From assembly GCA_005878985.1 (NCBI GenBank), contig VBMA01000093.1, positions 1-38,386 on the forward strand: DNA of 38,386 nt, written 5' to 3'. Numbering within the stretch: position 1 is the first letter of the stretch; each line of letters opens with the position of its first letter. The notes under the pieces were generated by a model that made no database searches, was not told the DNA's origin, and saw only the letters and a program-made list of their open reading frames with translations. The translations under genes and the position numbers were made by a program. This stretch comes from Methanobacteriota archaeon. GTDB lineage: Archaea; Thermoplasmatota; Thermoplasmata; RBG-16-68-12. Of the stretch, positions 36,789-38,386 are shown piece after piece.

Positions 36789-36812
36789 TCCCCTTTTTGG
36801 ATTGTTTTCTCT
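36789..36812 (+). terminator. Putative T-rich archaeal terminator (repeated at about 37395-37418)
   Basis: CCCCTTTTTGGATTGTTTTCTCTTCC directly downstream of paralogs 1 and 2. Confidence 0.4.
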
Positions 36813-36892
36813 TCCGGCTTTCGTTGATTCGCCGTGCGCCGCCCGGGGCGAACACCGCGAAATCACCCCGAAACCGGGCCTATTTTGGTGAT

Positions 36893-36931
36893 TGATTCTC
36901 ACCGCGTGCCACCCGGGTCGAAACCCATATC
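36893..36931 (+). promoter_or_regulatory. Putative promoter of paralog 2: TGATTCTCAC-N23-CATATC (repeated at 37499-37537 for paralog 3)
   Basis: See paralog 1 promoter. Confidence 0.55.
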
Positions 36932-36960
36932 GCCCGGATGGCGGGTAGGCCGCCGAAGCT

Positions 36961-37350
36961 ATGACCCAAAGCTACGAGACAGGAAAAGCCATGGTCGAAC
37001 TCGGCGCGAAGCAGCCGCACGAACTGCTGCTGATGCTGGGCGGCGTGTTGGCGATCCTCCTGTCGGTGGCAATCTATGGGATCCAGGCGGCGAACCAGGG
37101 AATTCAGCCGAGCCAGTACAGCACGGTCGTGACGACGGTGGTCATCAACGTCGTCCTCGGCGGAGCTCTCTGGGCGTCCGCGGCGATTACGCGGAAGAAT
37201 CTGATGAACGGAGCAATCGTGGCCGGCGTGATCAGCATCATCCTGATCTACTTCGGAGGTCGGGCCGGCCAGATCGGCGGCATCGTCGGGATCCTCGGCG
37301 CGATCCTCGCCGCGGCAAAGCCGTATCTCCCCTGGTCCCGAGACGATTGA
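36961..37350 (+). CDS. Small membrane protein, paralog 2 (hybrid copy)
   Basis: 129 aa; 5' part near-identical to paralog 3, 3' part near-identical to paralog 1. Confidence 0.85.
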   Translation: MTQSYETGKAMVELGAKQPHELLLMLGGVLAILLSVAIYGIQAANQGIQPSQYSTVVTTVVINVVLGGALWASAAITRKNLMNGAIVAGVISIILIYFGGRAGQIGGIVGILGAILAAAKPYLPWSRDD

Positions 37351-37566
37351 GCCGACCGTTTCGGCTTGCCGTTCGAACCTCCCAGCGGAGCCCTTCCCCT
37401 TTTTGGATTGTTTTCTCTTCCGGCTTTCGTTGATTCGCCGTGCGCCGCCCGGGGCGAACACCGCGAAATCACCCCGAAACCGGGCCTATTTTGGTGATTG
37501 ATTCTCACCGCGTGCCACCCGGGTCGAAACCCATATCGCCCGGATGGCGGGTAGGCCGCCGAAGCT

Positions 37567-37956
37567 ATGACCCAAAGCTACGAGACAGGAAAAGCCATGG
37601 TCGAACTCGGCGCGAAGCAGCCGCACGAGCTGCTGCTGATGCTGGGCGGCGTGTTGGCGATCCTCCTGTCGGTGGCAATCTATGGGATCCAGGCGGCGAA
37701 CCAGGGAATTCAGCCGAGCCAGTACAGCACGGTCGTGACGACGGTGGTCATCAACGTCGTCCTCGGCGGAGCTCTCTGGGCGTCCGCGGCGATTACGCGG
37801 AAGAATCTGATGAACGGAGCAATCGTGGCCGGCGTGATCAGCATCATCCTGATCTACTTCGGAGGCCAGCCGGGCACGATCGGCGGCGTCGTCGGGATTC
37901 TCGGCGCGATCCTCGCCGCGGCAAAGCCGTACATGCCCTGGTCCCGCCGCGACTAA
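37567..37956 (+). CDS. Small membrane protein, paralog 3
   Basis: 129 aa; diverges from paralog 2 only after LIYFGG (GQPGTIGGVVGILG...MPWSRRD). Confidence 0.85.
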   Translation: MTQSYETGKAMVELGAKQPHELLLMLGGVLAILLSVAIYGIQAANQGIQPSQYSTVVTTVVINVVLGGALWASAAITRKNLMNGAIVAGVISIILIYFGGQPGTIGGVVGILGAILAAAKPYMPWSRRD

Positions 37957-37978
37957 GCCACCGGAAACCTACCGTTCA

Positions 37979-37998
37979 CGCCGCGCGTACGCGCGGCG
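37979..37998. repeat. Perfect 20-bp palindrome in convergent intergenic region
   Basis: CGCCGCGCGTACGCGCGGCG; a second inverted repeat GGTCTGG-CCGCG-CCAGACC lies at 38056-38074. Confidence 0.7.
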
Positions 37999-38094
37999 CA
38001 TTCTCCTTCGTCGAGATGGAATGAGGAAGGTCACGTTCCATCAGCGCAGCAAGGGGGTCTGGCCGCGCCAGACCTGCGAAGGCAACGGATCGAC

Positions 38095-38328
38095 CTATCT
38101 TTCAAAGAGCGTTTCGCCTTCGCATTCAATCTTTTCGATCTTGTAGTAGGGAAGCCGACCCGTCCGCGTGGCGAAATAGCGACGCTCGAGCTCCTCGATT
38201 TCCGATCCGCGGATCGTCCGACTCCCTCCCGGTCGGGTCCGGTCCCGATAGACGACGACCGCGTCGGCGAGGCGACTCGGCTGTCTCCAGCGCAGTTCGT
38301 TCAAGATCTCCCGCGCGGTCCGAGTCAT
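38095..38328 (-). CDS. UPF0248/DUF504 (MJ1316-type) family protein
   Basis: MTRTAREILNELRWRQPSRLADAVVVYRDRTRPGGSRTIRGSEIEELERRYFATRTGRLPYYKIEKIECEGETLFER matches the ILNELKW...RG.EI......F......IPYHRI..I...G...F.R family pattern from memory. Confidence 0.8.
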   Translation of the reverse strand: MTRTAREILNELRWRQPSRLADAVVVYRDRTRPGGSRTIRGSEIEELERRYFATRTGRLPYYKIEKIECEGETLFER

Positions 38329-38386
38329 CGCGGGGCGCCATCGCGCGCCGAGGTCTTCGCTTTCGCGGCACAAAAACCATATCGGG

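Larger units (their letters stand above)
36649..37860 (+). repeat. 606-bp direct tandem duplication (36649-37254 and 37255-37860)
   Basis: By-eye alignment shows only two mismatches (about 36734/37340 C/G; about 37021/37627 A/G) including the full intergenic region. Confidence 0.9.

Noticed and set aside
36649-37860. 606-bp direct repeat considered as an insertion sequence or integrated element
   Set aside because: Contains only the membrane-protein gene pieces and intergenic DNA; unequal crossover explains it.

Overview
This window is high-GC and looks archaeal (probably a Thermoplasmatota-like euryarchaeon, inferred from gene content and TATA-type promoters). Housekeeping genes include an ARC/Mpa-like proteasomal AAA ATPase cut by the left edge, ADP-forming acyl-CoA synthetase, VOC and ACT proteins, a Cys/Met PLP enzyme, a zinc-containing ferredoxin, a ZIP transporter, LarE, a threonine synthase-like enzyme, peroxiredoxin, a B12-type radical SAM protein, GNAT, acyl-CoA dehydrogenase, AlaX, malate dehydrogenase and a UPF0248/DUF504 protein. 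The most unusual part is at about 1.6-24.2 kb. It holds three genes: (i) a 1436-aa secreted-topology protein with beta-helix, glycine-rich and Fn3/Ig-like modules, one TM helix and a cytoplasmic domain; (ii) a 468-aa cytosolic coiled-coil protein; (iii) a 13.3-kb gene for a 4428-aa protein with signal peptide, about 3000-aa repetitive ectodomain, one TM helix and about 1300-aa cytoplasmic coiled coil. Proteins (ii) and (iii) share a small N-terminal cytoplasmic domain and a duplicated C-terminal motif (F/I-[LI]-Q-[KR]-[KR]-A-x-[ED]-[LV]-L-D-[RQ]-E-E-[KR]-x-R). All three genes carry GATAAC exactly 13 bp upstream of a TATA-like box. I propose they form an undescribed surface-to-cytoplasm tether/adhesin system. 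A second notable locus (36.3-38.0 kb) is a tandem array of three small membrane-protein genes whose middle copy looks like a very recent unequal-crossover hybrid (606-bp unit, two mismatches seen by eye). No tRNA, rRNA, CRISPR array or transposase was recognised.
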